Assembly: GCA_900541695.1 (NCBI GenBank)
Contig: UQKL01000014.1
Span: forward strand, 1-64,000
Direction: 5' to 3'
Length of the DNA stretch: 64,000 nt
Origin: an uncultured Collinsella sp.
GTDB taxonomy: Bacteria; Actinomycetota; Coriobacteriia; Coriobacteriales; Coriobacteriaceae
Below the pieces are notes generated by a model that was given only the letters and a program-made list of their open reading frames with translations, made no database searches and was not told the origin of the DNA. Of this stretch, positions 7,002-15,395 are shown one piece after another (the stretch's first letter is position 1; each line of letters starts with the position of its first letter). Both the position numbers and the translations under genes were made by a program.

Positions 7002-8603
7002 TTAGCCCAGACGCGGGAACAGCGGCTCGCCCTTCTCGACGGGCTGACCACCGGCAAGCAAGCCCCAAGCGCAAATGCCCTTGAGGTCGTCGCTCGCGGC
7101 CTCGTCCTCGCACGACAGGCGGCGCAGGGCCTCGGCAGAAGTCTGGGGCATGAGCGGCATCAGCAGGTGAGCGGCAATACGGATAGCCTCGAGCAGGTTG
7201 TAGATCACAAATGCCAGCTCGTCAGCCTTGGTCTCGTCCTTGGCAAGCGCCCAGGGCTCGGAGTCCTCGATGTAGTGGTTGGCGGCATGGATGAGCTCCA
7301 TGACCTCGTCCTTAGCTCCACCGTAATCGAGCACGTCCATCTTGGCCATGTAGCGCTCGACCAGGCCATCGGCGATCTTTGCCAGCGGGTTTTCGAACGC
7401 ATCGAACGACGCGGGCTTGGCGGGCGCGCAACCGTCAAAGTACTTGCCGCTCATGTTGAGCGAACGCGAGATAAGGTTGCCCCAGCTGTTGGCCAGGTCG
7501 GCGTTGTAGACCTGCTCCATGCGATCGAAGCTGATGGCACCGTCGGTGCCGGGGACGACGTCGGTCATGAAGTAATAGCGATAGCCCTCGACGCCCAGCA
7601 TGTCGATAACGTCCTGCGGAGCGATGGCGTTGCCGCGGCTCTTGGACATCTTTTCGGCCTTGCCGGTCTCGGCATTGCGCACGGTCAGGAAGCCGTGGGC
7701 AAAGACGTGCTCGGGCAGGGCCTCACCGATGGCCATGAGCATGGCGGGCCAAATGACGCAGTGGAAGCGGATGATGTCCTTACCCACGATGTGGAACTGC
7801 GCGGGCCAGCGATAGGCCAGCTCGGCACGCGCCTCGTCGGTGTCGACGCCGTAGCCGACGGCCGTCATATAGTTGAGCAGCGCATCAAACCACACGTAGG
7901 TCACGTGGCCCTCGTCAAACGGGACCTGAATGCCCCAGTCAAAGCTCGTGCGGCTCACGGAAAGGTCGTTAAGGCCGCCCTCGACAAAGCTGCGCACCTC
8001 GTTCATGCGGAACGCAGGCTCGACAAAGTCGGGGTGCTCGTCGTAAAGCTTGAGCAGCTTGTCCTGGAAGGCGGAAAGCTTAAAGAAGTAGGACTCCTCC
8101 TGCACGCGCTCAAGCGGACGGTGGCAGTCGGGGCACAGGTGCTGGCCGACGCTGCCGTACTCCTCGTCGCCCTTCTGGACCTGCGTATCGGTGAAGTAGG
8201 TCTCGTCAGGCACGCAATACCAGCCGTCGTAGCTGCCCTTATACAGGTAACCGGACTCCTTCATGCGCTCCCACAGGTACTGCACGGCATGATGCTGGCG
8301 CGGCTCGGTGGTGCGGATGAAGTCATCGTTGGAAATCTCGAGCTTGCTCCAAAGCTCCTTGAAGTGCGGAGCCTGGCTGTCGGTCCACTCCTGCGGCGTC
8401 ATGCCATGCTTGGCTGCGGCCTCGGCGACCTTCTCGCCGTGCTCGTCCATGCCGGTCAGGAACTTAACGTTGTAGCCAGCGGAGCGGCGATAGCGAGCCT
8501 GAACGTCGGCGATGATGGTGGAATAAGCCGTGCCCAGGTGCGGATCGGCGTTGACGTAGTAGATGGGCGTCGTGATAAAGAACGAAGGCTTGCTTTGATC
8601 CAT
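7002..8603 (-). CDS. metG: Methionine--tRNA ligase
   Basis: This class I synthetase charges initiator and elongator tRNA-Met. The HIGH-equivalent lies in YYVNADPHLGTAY (about residues 16-28) and the KMSKS loop is in EKMSKSRGN. The insert has a single CPDC knuckle rather than four full Cys pairs. The protein ends after the anticodon-binding helical domain at 533 residues, so it lacks the C-terminal EMAP-like dimerisation domain found in longer bacterial MetG. GGAGGA precedes ATG 8603. It lies 70 nt downstream of rsmI in the same direction. Confidence 0.97.
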   Translation of the reverse strand: MDQSKPSFFITTPIYYVNADPHLGTAYSTIIADVQARYRRSAGYNVKFLTGMDEHGEKVAEAAAKHGMTPQEWTDSQAPHFKELWSKLEISNDDFIRTTEPRQHHAVQYLWERMKESGYLYKGSYDGWYCVPDETYFTDTQVQKGDEEYGSVGQHLCPDCHRPLERVQEESYFFKLSAFQDKLLKLYDEHPDFVEPAFRMNEVRSFVEGGLNDLSVSRTSFDWGIQVPFDEGHVTYVWFDALLNYMTAVGYGVDTDEARAELAYRWPAQFHIVGKDIIRFHCVIWPAMLMAIGEALPEHVFAHGFLTVRNAETGKAEKMSKSRGNAIAPQDVIDMLGVEGYRYYFMTDVVPGTDGAISFDRMEQVYNADLANSWGNLISRSLNMSGKYFDGCAPAKPASFDAFENPLAKIADGLVERYMAKMDVLDYGGAKDEVMELIHAANHYIEDSEPWALAKDETKADELAFVIYNLLEAIRIAAHLLMPLMPQTSAEALRRLSCEDEAASDDLKGICAWGLLAGGQPVEKGEPLFPRLG

Positions 8604-8672
8604 GGGGTTTGTCCTCCAGAAAAACGTTGCATACAGGGGATGATTCTAGCGCAAGGGCTGGATATCCTCCAT

Positions 8673-9551
8673 CTATTGCATATCGAGCACCATGGCATAG
8701 ACATCGCGCTTGCGGCGCGAATACTTCTGAGACAGGCGCTTAGCCACCGCAGAGGCGGGCTCCCCCTCCTCGAGCGCGGCGCGGATATCCTCGCGCAGGG
8801 CCTCGTCGGGATCCGCTGCCGCGGCGCCAACCGGTACGATGCCAGCCTCCTCGTCCTCGCTCGGCGGCGCGATGACCAGCGCAATCTCGCCCTTTACCTC
8901 GCCGCGAGCACGCAGCTCCTCGGCGAGCTGGGCAGCGGGCCCGCGCAAGACCTCCTCGTGCAGCTTGGTGAGTTCGCGGCAGACGGCAACCTCACGCTGG
9001 GGAAAGACCTCCGCCACGGCCTCGAGCGTCGCCACGATGCGATGTGGAGACTCGTAGAAGATGAGCGCGCCGGGTACTACGGCAAGGCGCTGCAAACGGC
9101 GCACGCGGTCGCCGTGCTTTCGGTCCAAAAAGCCCTCGAAGAAAAAATGCTCGCAGGGAATGCCGGACGAAACGAGCGCCGTGACGCAAGCAGAGGGCCC
9201 GGGAATAACTTCTACGGGCACATCGGCCTCACGCGCTGCCTCGACCAGCACCTGGCCGGGGTCGGACACACTCGGCATGCCGGCGTCCGAGGCAAAGGCG
9301 AGGGTCTCCCCCGCCAGCAGGCGGTCGACCAGGCCGGCGGCGCGACTGGCGATCACATTCTCGTCGCAACGGACAAGCGGCTTGGAAATGCACAGGTGCA
9401 TCAGCAGCTTTGACGTCACACGCGTGTCTTCGCAGCAAATGGCATCGGCGGCGGCAAAGGCCTCGCCAACGCGCGGGGACAGGTCGCCCAGGTTGCCGAT
9501 GGGCGTGCCGACCACATAGAGTTTGCCCGTATGGGCGCTGTTTTGCGTCAT
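8673..9551 (-). CDS. rsmI: 16S rRNA (cytidine1402-2'-O)-methyltransferase
   Basis: RsmI is a tetrapyrrole-methylase-fold SAM enzyme that 2'-O-methylates C1402 at the ribosomal P site. Signatures are LYVVGTPIGNLGDLSPR at the N-terminus, CEDTRVTSKLL, ASDAGMPSVSDPG and FYESPHRI. At 292 residues it is of usual length. It starts 6 nt after the stop of the GH5-like gene, implying co-transcription. The C-terminal part carries the extra HTH-like segment common to Gram-positive RsmI (AKRLSQKYSRRKRDVYAMVLD). Confidence 0.96.
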   Translation of the reverse strand: MTQNSAHTGKLYVVGTPIGNLGDLSPRVGEAFAAADAICCEDTRVTSKLLMHLCISKPLVRCDENVIASRAAGLVDRLLAGETLAFASDAGMPSVSDPGQVLVEAAREADVPVEVIPGPSACVTALVSSGIPCEHFFFEGFLDRKHGDRVRRLQRLAVVPGALIFYESPHRIVATLEAVAEVFPQREVAVCRELTKLHEEVLRGPAAQLAEELRARGEVKGEIALVIAPPSEDEEAGIVPVGAAAADPDEALREDIRAALEEGEPASAVAKRLSQKYSRRKRDVYAMVLDMQ

Positions 9552-9557
9552 ATCAAC

Positions 9558-10619
9558 CTATTCAATCATGCCGCGCTCGAGCGTACCGAGTGCCGCGCGG
9601 GCGTCCCATGCTGCAATGCGCTTCTCGGTCTTCCACGTTTGGAAGAACCAACCGGCAGCCGGCGCAAACGAAGCCAGCTGGTTGGCGATAAACACGCGCT
9701 CGTAGGCATTGCGGCCCTCGGGCGTAACCGACGAGTTGGCAAAGATCGCCGCGCCCGACCATTCGCCCACCAGCACGGGGAACCCTTTCGAGATCGCTTC
9801 TTTAAGCTCGCGCTTGTTACGCGAAATCGCCGTCGTCAGCCCGCGGGGGCTCGTGATGTCGAGCGCATACTCGTCGCGGTAATGGTACAGGTGAAGGTCC
9901 ATGTAGACGTTCTTGTACTTGGCACCGCGCATAAAATGCTTCCACTCGCTGGGATGCCCCGAAGACGAGAAGACGACGATCTTATCCTCGGGCATATACG
10001 AACGGACGAGCTCGTAGGCATCGCGATAGAAATTGCGCAAGTAGTGGGCCGGAATTCCATCCGTCATGGTAAAGAGGCTCTTGCGGACGCTCATCTGCGG
10101 CGTGTCCAGCAGCTCAATGCCCAGCAGGCTCTCGGCCTCGCCGTAGCGATCGGCCAAGCGCTCGAGCACGTCGAGTGCGACATGACGGCCGTTGGTGGAC
10201 GAATGCCACTCGGCAACAGCCTCCGGCGTGGTGGGCGAATCGTTGGAATCGCCCTGGCCACCGGGCACCGTCGCCAGATCGAGCAGCACGCGGATGTCGT
10301 ACTTGGCAGCCCACTCAATTGCACGGTCGATGTAGTCGACAACCGAGATGTAGGACGCATCGGACTCCTGCGAACCAAAGGCATACCAGGGCACCGGCAG
10401 ACGCACGGCATTGAGACCGATCTGCGCCATGCGGCGAAAATCGTCCTCACTCACAAACGTCTCGTAATGACGGCGCATGCGCTCGTTATAGGCGGCGGTG
10501 CCCATGGCCTCCTGCAGCTCGGCCGCGTTGGATGCACCGGTCGCCGCGTATAGCGACGGGGTCACCCAAGGCTCGGGAATAAACCAGCCAGAGAGATTAA
10601 CGCCGAGTATCCTCTCCAT
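9558..10619 (-). CDS. GH5 (exo-1,3-glucanase-like) protein, acid/base Glu missing
   Basis: The 353-residue protein has the TIM-barrel sequence plan of GH5 exo-beta-1,3-glucanases. Seen are NAVRLPVPWYAF (about 70), DLATVPGGQ (114), GIELLDTPQ (167), DLHLYHY (241) and VGEWSGA (283-290). In active relatives the corresponding motifs are DLHGAPGSQ, GIELLNEP and GEWSAA. Here the NEP acid/base Glu is Thr (D172-T173-P174) and the conserved His is Ala116, while the nucleophile Glu286 remains. There is no signal peptide, so the protein is cytosolic. The start at 10619 follows a GGGGGCAGTG site; an in-frame extension to 10736 has none. It precedes rsmI by 6 nt. Probably a non-canonical or inactive member. 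Confidence 0.75.
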   Translation of the reverse strand: MERILGVNLSGWFIPEPWVTPSLYAATGASNAAELQEAMGTAAYNERMRRHYETFVSEDDFRRMAQIGLNAVRLPVPWYAFGSQESDASYISVVDYIDRAIEWAAKYDIRVLLDLATVPGGQGDSNDSPTTPEAVAEWHSSTNGRHVALDVLERLADRYGEAESLLGIELLDTPQMSVRKSLFTMTDGIPAHYLRNFYRDAYELVRSYMPEDKIVVFSSSGHPSEWKHFMRGAKYKNVYMDLHLYHYRDEYALDITSPRGLTTAISRNKRELKEAISKGFPVLVGEWSGAAIFANSSVTPEGRNAYERVFIANQLASFAPAAGWFFQTWKTEKRIAAWDARAALGTLERGMIE

Positions 10620-10812
10620 CACTGCCCCCTTCGGATCGTGCAGGCCAAACCTGCATCGTATTGCATAGGAAAAGTATCGTTTTGAGTATACCCGCGCGTG
10701 CGGACAGACGACCGAACGGTCTGTAAAGTGGCGCAAAAGCGGGAGGAATGTCTGGGGCGAGCGGGGTCAAGATGACGTACCGAGATGCGCATACACGCCG
10801 AGGGCAGGCGCC

Positions 10813-10858
10813 GGAAAGCGCATTCCATTCTTTCGCTCAATAATGGGATGCGCTTTCC
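10813..10858. repeat. 17-bp stem intergenic hairpin
   Basis: GGAAAGCGCATTCCATT (10813-10829) is complementary, with one G-T pair, to AATGGGATGCGCTTTCC (10842-10858) around a 12-nt loop. No T-run follows on either strand, so it does not look like an ordinary terminator. The rest of 10620-10870 shows no gene. Confidence 0.55.
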
Positions 10859-10870
10859 GCGGGTCCACAT

Positions 10871-10900
10871 AAAAGAAAAGGACCCCTTTGCAGAGGTCCT
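10871..10900 (-). terminator. Terminator of tRNA-Phe
   Basis: On the minus strand AGGACC pairs with GGTCCT around a short loop and is followed by TTTTCTTTT, 14 nt beyond the tRNA. Confidence 0.75.
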
Positions 10901-10913
10901 AGTCAATTCAAGG

Positions 10914-10986
<73 letters not shown>

Positions 10987-11018
10987 ATTTGAGGTGTGCC
11001 TTGTTTCAAGGCTTGATT

Positions 11019-11046
11019 AGTATAACCAAGGACGCGCTCCGGTCAA
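11019..11046 (-). promoter_or_regulatory. Sigma-70 promoter of tRNA-Phe
   Basis: Minus-strand TTGACC (11041-11046) and TATACT (11019-11024) are 16 nt apart, 32 nt upstream of the tRNA. Confidence 0.7.
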
Positions 11047-11121
11047 CCGAGAATTTGAAAAAAGTTTTTGAGCACGGCGCCAGCCACAAGGCCGACCCTA
11101 TAGAACAGCATGTTAGAGACA

Positions 11122-11409
11122 TCAACCCACCGCAAGAAGTTTTTCGCTCAAGGCTGCACGGGCAAACTCACTTGGCGTCATCCCTTCAGCCGCCGCCCGA
11201 CGACGAATCGCCTCCTTCATCCCTAGGGGAATCTTGACCGATAGCGTTGCCGTCCCTTCGCTTGAGAGCGGAGGCCGCCCGTGCACGATCCCCCCAACGG
11301 TATGCTCGCCGTCCGGAAACCCGCCATGCTCGTACGACTCGCACCACGCGTCAATCATTTCATCCGTTACAACCTGACCATTGGCAGCCGTATACGCCTT
11401 GCTCATCAT
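11122..11409 (-). CDS. Ribbon-helix-helix antitoxin-like protein
   Basis: About 95 residues. The C-terminal 45 residues (TATLSVKIPLGMKEAIRRRA then EGMTPSEFARAALSEKL) have the CopG/Arc ribbon-helix-helix pattern: a short beta strand with alternating residues followed by two helices. The N-terminal half is acidic and would be the toxin-neutralising part. It starts at ATG 11409 (or 11406) inside the upstream frame's stop (ATGATGA), with AGAGGGG upstream, so translation is coupled to the preceding toxin-like gene. Toxin-first order with an RHH antitoxin resembles BrnTA. It probably represses its own promoter. Family assignment is by pattern only. Confidence 0.65.
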   Translation of the reverse strand: MMSKAYTAANGQVVTDEMIDAWCESYEHGGFPDGEHTVGGIVHGRPPLSSEGTATLSVKIPLGMKEAIRRRAAAEGMTPSEFARAALSEKLLAVG

Positions 11410-11673
11410 CGACCCCTCTGCCGAGCTCGCTCGATCTCTTGCCAGAATTTCTTCTGAACCGGAGACAGGGCATGAATAATGAGCCATCCACGAATTAGTT
11501 CGACTGCAACAAGTTCCATACTTCGACCATCTGGAAGCCATCCAATGGCAAGCCATCTCGGCGGCTCGTCCTCCGACTCGCGGCGAATGCACTCAGTAAC
11601 CGCGAACCAGGCACCAAGCACTTTCTTTTCCGTCAAGTGTTTTTTTGGCGTTGGGATGGATCTCAACATCCAT
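11406..11673 (-). pseudogene. Toxin-like gene (BrnT-type order) with A-tract frameshift
   Basis: A good start (ATG 11673 with GGAGGAG 7 nt upstream) opens MDVEIHPNAKK, but this frame stops after 26 codons. From the seven-A tract (plus-strand T at 11640-11646) the next frame continues sensibly: HLTEKKVLGAWFAVTEC, a WLAIGWLPDGRSMELVAVEL beta core, and a helical QKKFWQEIERARQ tail, ending at 11406 inside the antitoxin start. Removing one A restores an 89-residue ORF. The product would resemble small RelE/BrnT-fold toxins, by overall pattern only. It may be a true inactivating indel, slippage-based phase variation, or a sequencing error. An internal ATG at 11669 in the second frame could give a shorter product. 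Confidence 0.5.
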
Positions 11674-11731
11674 GCATCTTCTCCTCCATCTTACCCAATT
11701 TCGTATGACGAAAGTCCGCTGTCGCCAATTC

Positions 11732-12091
11732 TTACGCCGGCACTTGTTGAAAGGCGGGAGGTGTAGCGAGGATTGAAGGGCGTTCCAGCACCGCCCAGGC
11801 ACCGGGACAGGAACACATGCGCCAAGGACGGACGTTTTCGTAGCATGCGAGGATGCTGCCGTTGCGGTCGATAAAAGCAATGTCGATGGGGTAGGCCATA
11901 AAGCAGGTGTGGACCGAAGAGCAGCGTGGGAACGCCATGACGAGCGGCAACCCGTTGGCGGCAATCGGAGACCGTCCCAGCATGCCGCGCAGGCGCACGG
12001 CAAACGACTCCGCCACCACAAACTCGGCAGGCGCCCAACCCAGCCTGTTGAGCGCCCGCGCGTAGGCAATGTAGGATGAGGCCGCGGTCAC
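11732..12091 (-). CDS. DUF192 family protein, last gene of Tad operon
   Basis: The 119-residue protein has the DUF192 pattern: an internal GMLGR element, SVHTCFMAYPIDIAFIDRNGSILACYENVRPWRMCSC, and a short C-terminal strand. DUF192 proteins are small all-beta proteins of unknown biochemical role; archaeal and bacterial copies are often exported or placed near pilus genes. No signal peptide is evident here. The GTG at 12091 overlaps the TGA of the upstream TadE-like gene, so it is translationally coupled to the pilus operon. Several Cys residues in the core are notable. Confidence 0.75.
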   Translation of the reverse strand: MTAASSYIAYARALNRLGWAPAEFVVAESFAVRLRGMLGRSPIAANGLPLVMAFPRCSSVHTCFMAYPIDIAFIDRNGSILACYENVRPWRMCSCPGAWAVLERPSILATPPAFQQVPA

Positions 12092-12564
12092 ATAACCACC
12101 CCCGGACGCCACGGATCGACCGTCACTGCGCGCTCGTGCGACAACTTTGCCGGTGCCCCCAGCGAAACGCCGGCGACGCTGAGCGAGCTCGGCCACGGCT
12201 CGTAGCGCATGGTACAGGTATAGGTCCTAAACGTGCCGGAGAGCGAAAGCAGACCGCCATCCGATGTCGTCGCACCCTGCTCGCTCGAGACCTCAATCTG
12301 CAAGTCATAGCCTTCCATGGCATGTTGGATCTGAGCCTGAACGGTCGCGGAGGCATCGATGGAGCTGTCATCGCCCTCCCCGCTCGGCGCCACGGCATGC
12401 GCTAGCACGATATCGGGCACCACGCGATCGAAGCGCGCGACCGCGTCGGCAAAGACCATGACGTTGTACACGATAAGCGCCAGAACCAGCAGGACGGGCG
12501 TGACCACGGCCATCTCGACCGTCGCCTGGGCGCGCTCCTCGCACAGGCGCGTGCGGATGCCCAT
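12088..12564 (-). CDS. TadE-like pseudopilin
   Basis: A 158-residue membrane-anchored protein. Its N-terminus EERAQATVEMAVVTPVLLVLALIVYNVMVF has the class III prepilin layout: a charged leader, A-Q-x-T-x-E with Glu at +5 if cleaved after Ala, then a hydrophobic helix. The remainder is a predicted extracellular domain. TadE-type minor pilins are processed by the Tad prepilin peptidase and needed for Flp pilus assembly. ATG 12564 overlaps the TAA of the preceding gene (TAATG). It is followed by the DUF192 gene in a GTGA overlap. Confidence 0.8.
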   Translation of the reverse strand: MGIRTRLCEERAQATVEMAVVTPVLLVLALIVYNVMVFADAVARFDRVVPDIVLAHAVAPSGEGDDSSIDASATVQAQIQHAMEGYDLQIEVSSEQGATTSDGGLLSLSGTFRTYTCTMRYEPWPSSLSVAGVSLGAPAKLSHERAVTVDPWRPGVVM

Positions 12565-14729
12565 TACGACCCACCGCCCAGGGCACCCGCCAGTGTGGCG
12601 ACATCGACGGTAAGTGGGATGGAACCGCCGCCGGGCAGCGGAATCTCCGCAAGCGTGAACACCGTGCCGCTGATGGTGCGCTCGACTTGATATTCCAGCG
12701 CCTCGCAAAGCGCCTTGGGGTCGGTCACGCCCAGCGGAATACTTCGTAGCTTGTCCTGCACTTTAGAAAGACCTGTGATGTCAGACCCCGGGCTCTTGAT
12801 GACATTGGCGGTGTCGGTCAGTACCGGCTTTCGTAGGCGCAAGTCGCACGGCTCCAAGCCCAGCGCCGCCACGGACGCCGAAACGGTATCGCCGAGCCAC
12901 GACGCAATGGAGCCCAACGCACCGCTGCCCCCTCCCAGGTCATCGATCATCTCGCCCATGAGCTCGTCGGCCGAGCCTTGGATGTCTCCGTATCCCACGA
13001 GCAGCCGTCCCCAAACATCCATGACGCCATCGAGTACGCCGACAACGCCACCCGAACGCTCCTCCAGCGCCGAGAAAAACCGCGAGAGAACGTTGTTCTG
13101 CGCCGTCGCGTCATCGGGCGCCAGCACCGCAGCAGAGATCGCGCCGCGATCGCCAAGCCTGACTGTCGTGTTAAACGAAGAGTTGAGCTCATCGGGGCTC
13201 GAGATAACACCCGAAACCGCAAGGGCAACCACGCCATTGCGGCCGGGTGGGGCGATACGCGGACGCTCGCCCGAAAGCGCTTTAATGGCCTCGTCAAACG
13301 CATTGCCCGCACGGTCTGCCTCGTCCTCGGTCTGGCGCATGAGCTCGAGCTCTTTGTTGCGGCATTCGACGTATTTCTCTAGGGCATTTTTGAACTCGTC
13401 GAAGTGGTACTCGAAGCCACTCTCGATAGAAGTCGTTGCAATCGCAACATAGCCCAAAGACGAGACACCAAAATGGCACTCGTCACACGTTTCGTGACCA
13501 TCAAAAGCCGAAACAGACGCCAACCCGCCGGGTGTTCCCTTTTTGTAATTAGGACAGTCTGTTCCATAATGCAAATATGCAACATCGCCCTTAACACTTG
13601 TTGGCCAGCGTGCGTCGGTATAGAGCTCAGTCGTCCGCGCCTCATCTGGATTTCGCGGAAGGAAGGGGATATAGGCGGAAACCTTGCCGTCCTCTTCAGT
13701 TATATATGCCCGCTCAACTTCTTCGCTCGCATAGGCGAAAAACGCCTTTCGCGCAGCAGAACCTGCTTGCTTTTCCGGACTCTCGCCAAGCGGTTTCTCA
13801 TTCGCCAGGCGCTCTCGGTAATACGCCTTCGCACGATTCAGGGCAATTTGCGGTTCCCAGTCAATACTCGAGACATAATGCTTGTTCTGCTCACCTGAGA
13901 GCTCAGTCAAACTGCCTGCGCGTTCCCACATGCATGAACAGCTACCGACCGAAGCCGGAACCGACCCGCCGCAATCCGCAAGCCAGGCGCGCTCTTTTGC
14001 TTTCGCCGTCTCCTCCGAGGCCTTCTGCAGCTCATCTGCCGCGCGTTCCAGATCTTTCGATGTGTCTTTAATGACATCGGTCGAGATCTCGGACCCCTCG
14101 AGCGCAACGAAATCCGACTCGGACGTCCTGGGCACGGCAAGCGCCGTACCGGTATAGGTCGCACCTTCGGTATCCTGCGCCGACACGGACTGCGTAGCTC
14201 GCGCGGCAACCAGATACGGTAGAGCCGTCTCGATTTTCTGCAAGCCCTTGGAGGCGCTTTTGGCAAACTTGTTGCGCGTTTTAATGATCTCGATTCCCGT
14301 GTCGACCATATCGCCCGCGGCAAGCTCGGCACCTGGAATAAGGATGGCGACCAAGCCGGTGCCGATCGTGGCAAACCCCGCCAGGCCCAAACTCAAAATG
14401 CTCGCATCCACCACCGTCGCAGCCGTGTGATAGGACGACACCACATTGGCGCCTGCCAGCGCGCCGCTATCGGCAGCCACCTGGGTGTCCCCCGCGCGCG
14501 ACATGCTCCATATCGCCGCCGTCGACGAAAACAGCAGCGTGAGCACCACCAAGATGACCACCGCAGAGGAGAGCGTGGTATAGGCACCGTCTTCGATAAA
14601 CAGGTCGATCCCGGCTCGACCCATAAAGCCGCCTCGCTTGCAGCGAGCACGCGGTCGGCAACGGCACGCAAGCCCCCTCGTCACCTTCAACAGGCAGCGT
14701 TTAATCCCATGCAGCAATCCATGAATCAT
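12564..14729 (-). CDS. Large TadG-like pilus-associated membrane protein
   Basis: The 721-residue protein has a basic N-terminal leader, one transmembrane segment (about residues 50-80, YTTLSSAVVILVVLTLLFSS), and then GDTQVAADSGALAGANVV, which is the conserved start of TadG-like (putative Flp pilus assembly) proteins. The long C-terminal region is extracellular, alanine/serine rich, with helical stretches (KDLERAADELQKASEETAKAK) and scattered Cys residues. ATG 14729 is chosen because GGAGG lies 6 nt upstream; it overlaps the upstream gene by 29 nt. In Tad systems TadG links the pilus machinery to the envelope. The N-terminal segment lacks the prepilin Glu+5. Confidence 0.75.
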   Translation of the reverse strand: MIHGLLHGIKRCLLKVTRGLACRCRPRARCKRGGFMGRAGIDLFIEDGAYTTLSSAVVILVVLTLLFSSTAAIWSMSRAGDTQVAADSGALAGANVVSSYHTAATVVDASILSLGLAGFATIGTGLVAILIPGAELAAGDMVDTGIEIIKTRNKFAKSASKGLQKIETALPYLVAARATQSVSAQDTEGATYTGTALAVPRTSESDFVALEGSEISTDVIKDTSKDLERAADELQKASEETAKAKERAWLADCGGSVPASVGSCSCMWERAGSLTELSGEQNKHYVSSIDWEPQIALNRAKAYYRERLANEKPLGESPEKQAGSAARKAFFAYASEEVERAYITEEDGKVSAYIPFLPRNPDEARTTELYTDARWPTSVKGDVAYLHYGTDCPNYKKGTPGGLASVSAFDGHETCDECHFGVSSLGYVAIATTSIESGFEYHFDEFKNALEKYVECRNKELELMRQTEDEADRAGNAFDEAIKALSGERPRIAPPGRNGVVALAVSGVISSPDELNSSFNTTVRLGDRGAISAAVLAPDDATAQNNVLSRFFSALEERSGGVVGVLDGVMDVWGRLLVGYGDIQGSADELMGEMIDDLGGGSGALGSIASWLGDTVSASVAALGLEPCDLRLRKPVLTDTANVIKSPGSDITGLSKVQDKLRSIPLGVTDPKALCEALEYQVERTISGTVFTLAEIPLPGGGSIPLTVDVATLAGALGGGS

Positions 14730-15201
14730 AGTCTCCCTCCAGCCACTCGGGACGCGATCGATACGAGACGTCGACCTTAAGCTCGACATAGCCGTTATGG
14801 CCTGCGCTACCCATAGCCTGCGCAAACGCACCGATCACGGGCAGCGGTTTAACCTCGCCGGTAACGGAAACGGACGAGACGCCGCCCGCATCGGCCCGAC
14901 CAAGCTCGATATCCCACGACAGGGGCCCGCCGGCATGAAAAATCGAAACGTCGGGAACCGCGGCAAGACGGCGGCGGGCAAACTCCTTAATATCCTCGTC
15001 ATCCCCCACCGTCGTCGTGGTCATGAGCCGCGCGGTCTCGGCGGCGGCAGACTCCATGACCGCGCGTGTATAGAGCAGGCACACCGGCTGCAGCGCCAAC
15101 AGGACGAGCGTCAGAAACGTCGGCAGCAGGAATGCCGCCTCGACCGTAGACTGCGCCCTGTCCTCGCGCGTGACATCAATAGAGTACGATGTCCTTAGCA
15201 C
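14701..15201 (-). CDS. TadE-like pseudopilin
   Basis: The N-terminus TREDRAQSTVEAAFLLPTFLTLVLLALQPVCLLY shows the A-Q-x-T-x-E prepilin motif and one hydrophobic helix, followed by a beta-rich domain to residue 166. The start is uncertain: GTG 15201 is the nearest conventional in-frame codon, and an ATT at 15180 just after the upstream stop is possible. The ATG in the TGATG overlap is out of frame. It is likely a minor pilin of the Flp pilus. Confidence 0.75.
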   Translation of the reverse strand: MLRTSYSIDVTREDRAQSTVEAAFLLPTFLTLVLLALQPVCLLYTRAVMESAAAETARLMTTTTVGDDEDIKEFARRRLAAVPDVSIFHAGGPLSWDIELGRADAGGVSSVSVTGEVKPLPVIGAFAQAMGSAGHNGYVELKVDVSYRSRPEWLEGDYDSWIAAWD

Positions 15202-15394
15202 CCGCAGCAGCGTCGACAATCGATGTCGAGGTGACGCCGTGAGACGCCGTCCGCTCGACCAGCGCCGCCAAGCGCCCATCGGCACCGGCACGCCAAAGCC
15301 CTGCGATCGCCAGCACGATGGAAAGCAGTGCCACCGTGACGATGGCGTATTCGACCGTTGCCTGGGCAGATTCCTCACGCAGGACATCATGCAT
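15176..15394 (-). CDS. Small Flp/TadE-like pilin
   Basis: The 72-residue protein reads MHDVLREESAQATVEYAIVT then a hydrophobic helix and a short polar tail. The AQATVEYA motif places Glu at +5 and Tyr at +6 after a putative Ala|Gln cleavage, exactly the Flp pilin pattern. AAGGAGGGG precedes the ATG. It could be a second major pilin or a minor one. It overlaps the next TadE gene by up to 26 nt. Confidence 0.8.
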   Translation of the reverse strand: MHDVLREESAQATVEYAIVTVALLSIVLAIAGLWRAGADGRLAALVERTASHGVTSTSIVDAAAGAKDIVLY

Positions 15395-15395
15395 T

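Noticed and set aside
6924-9413. An 829-codon plus-strand frame across metG and rsmI
   Set aside because: It is antisense to two clearly identified housekeeping genes and has no recognisable domain.
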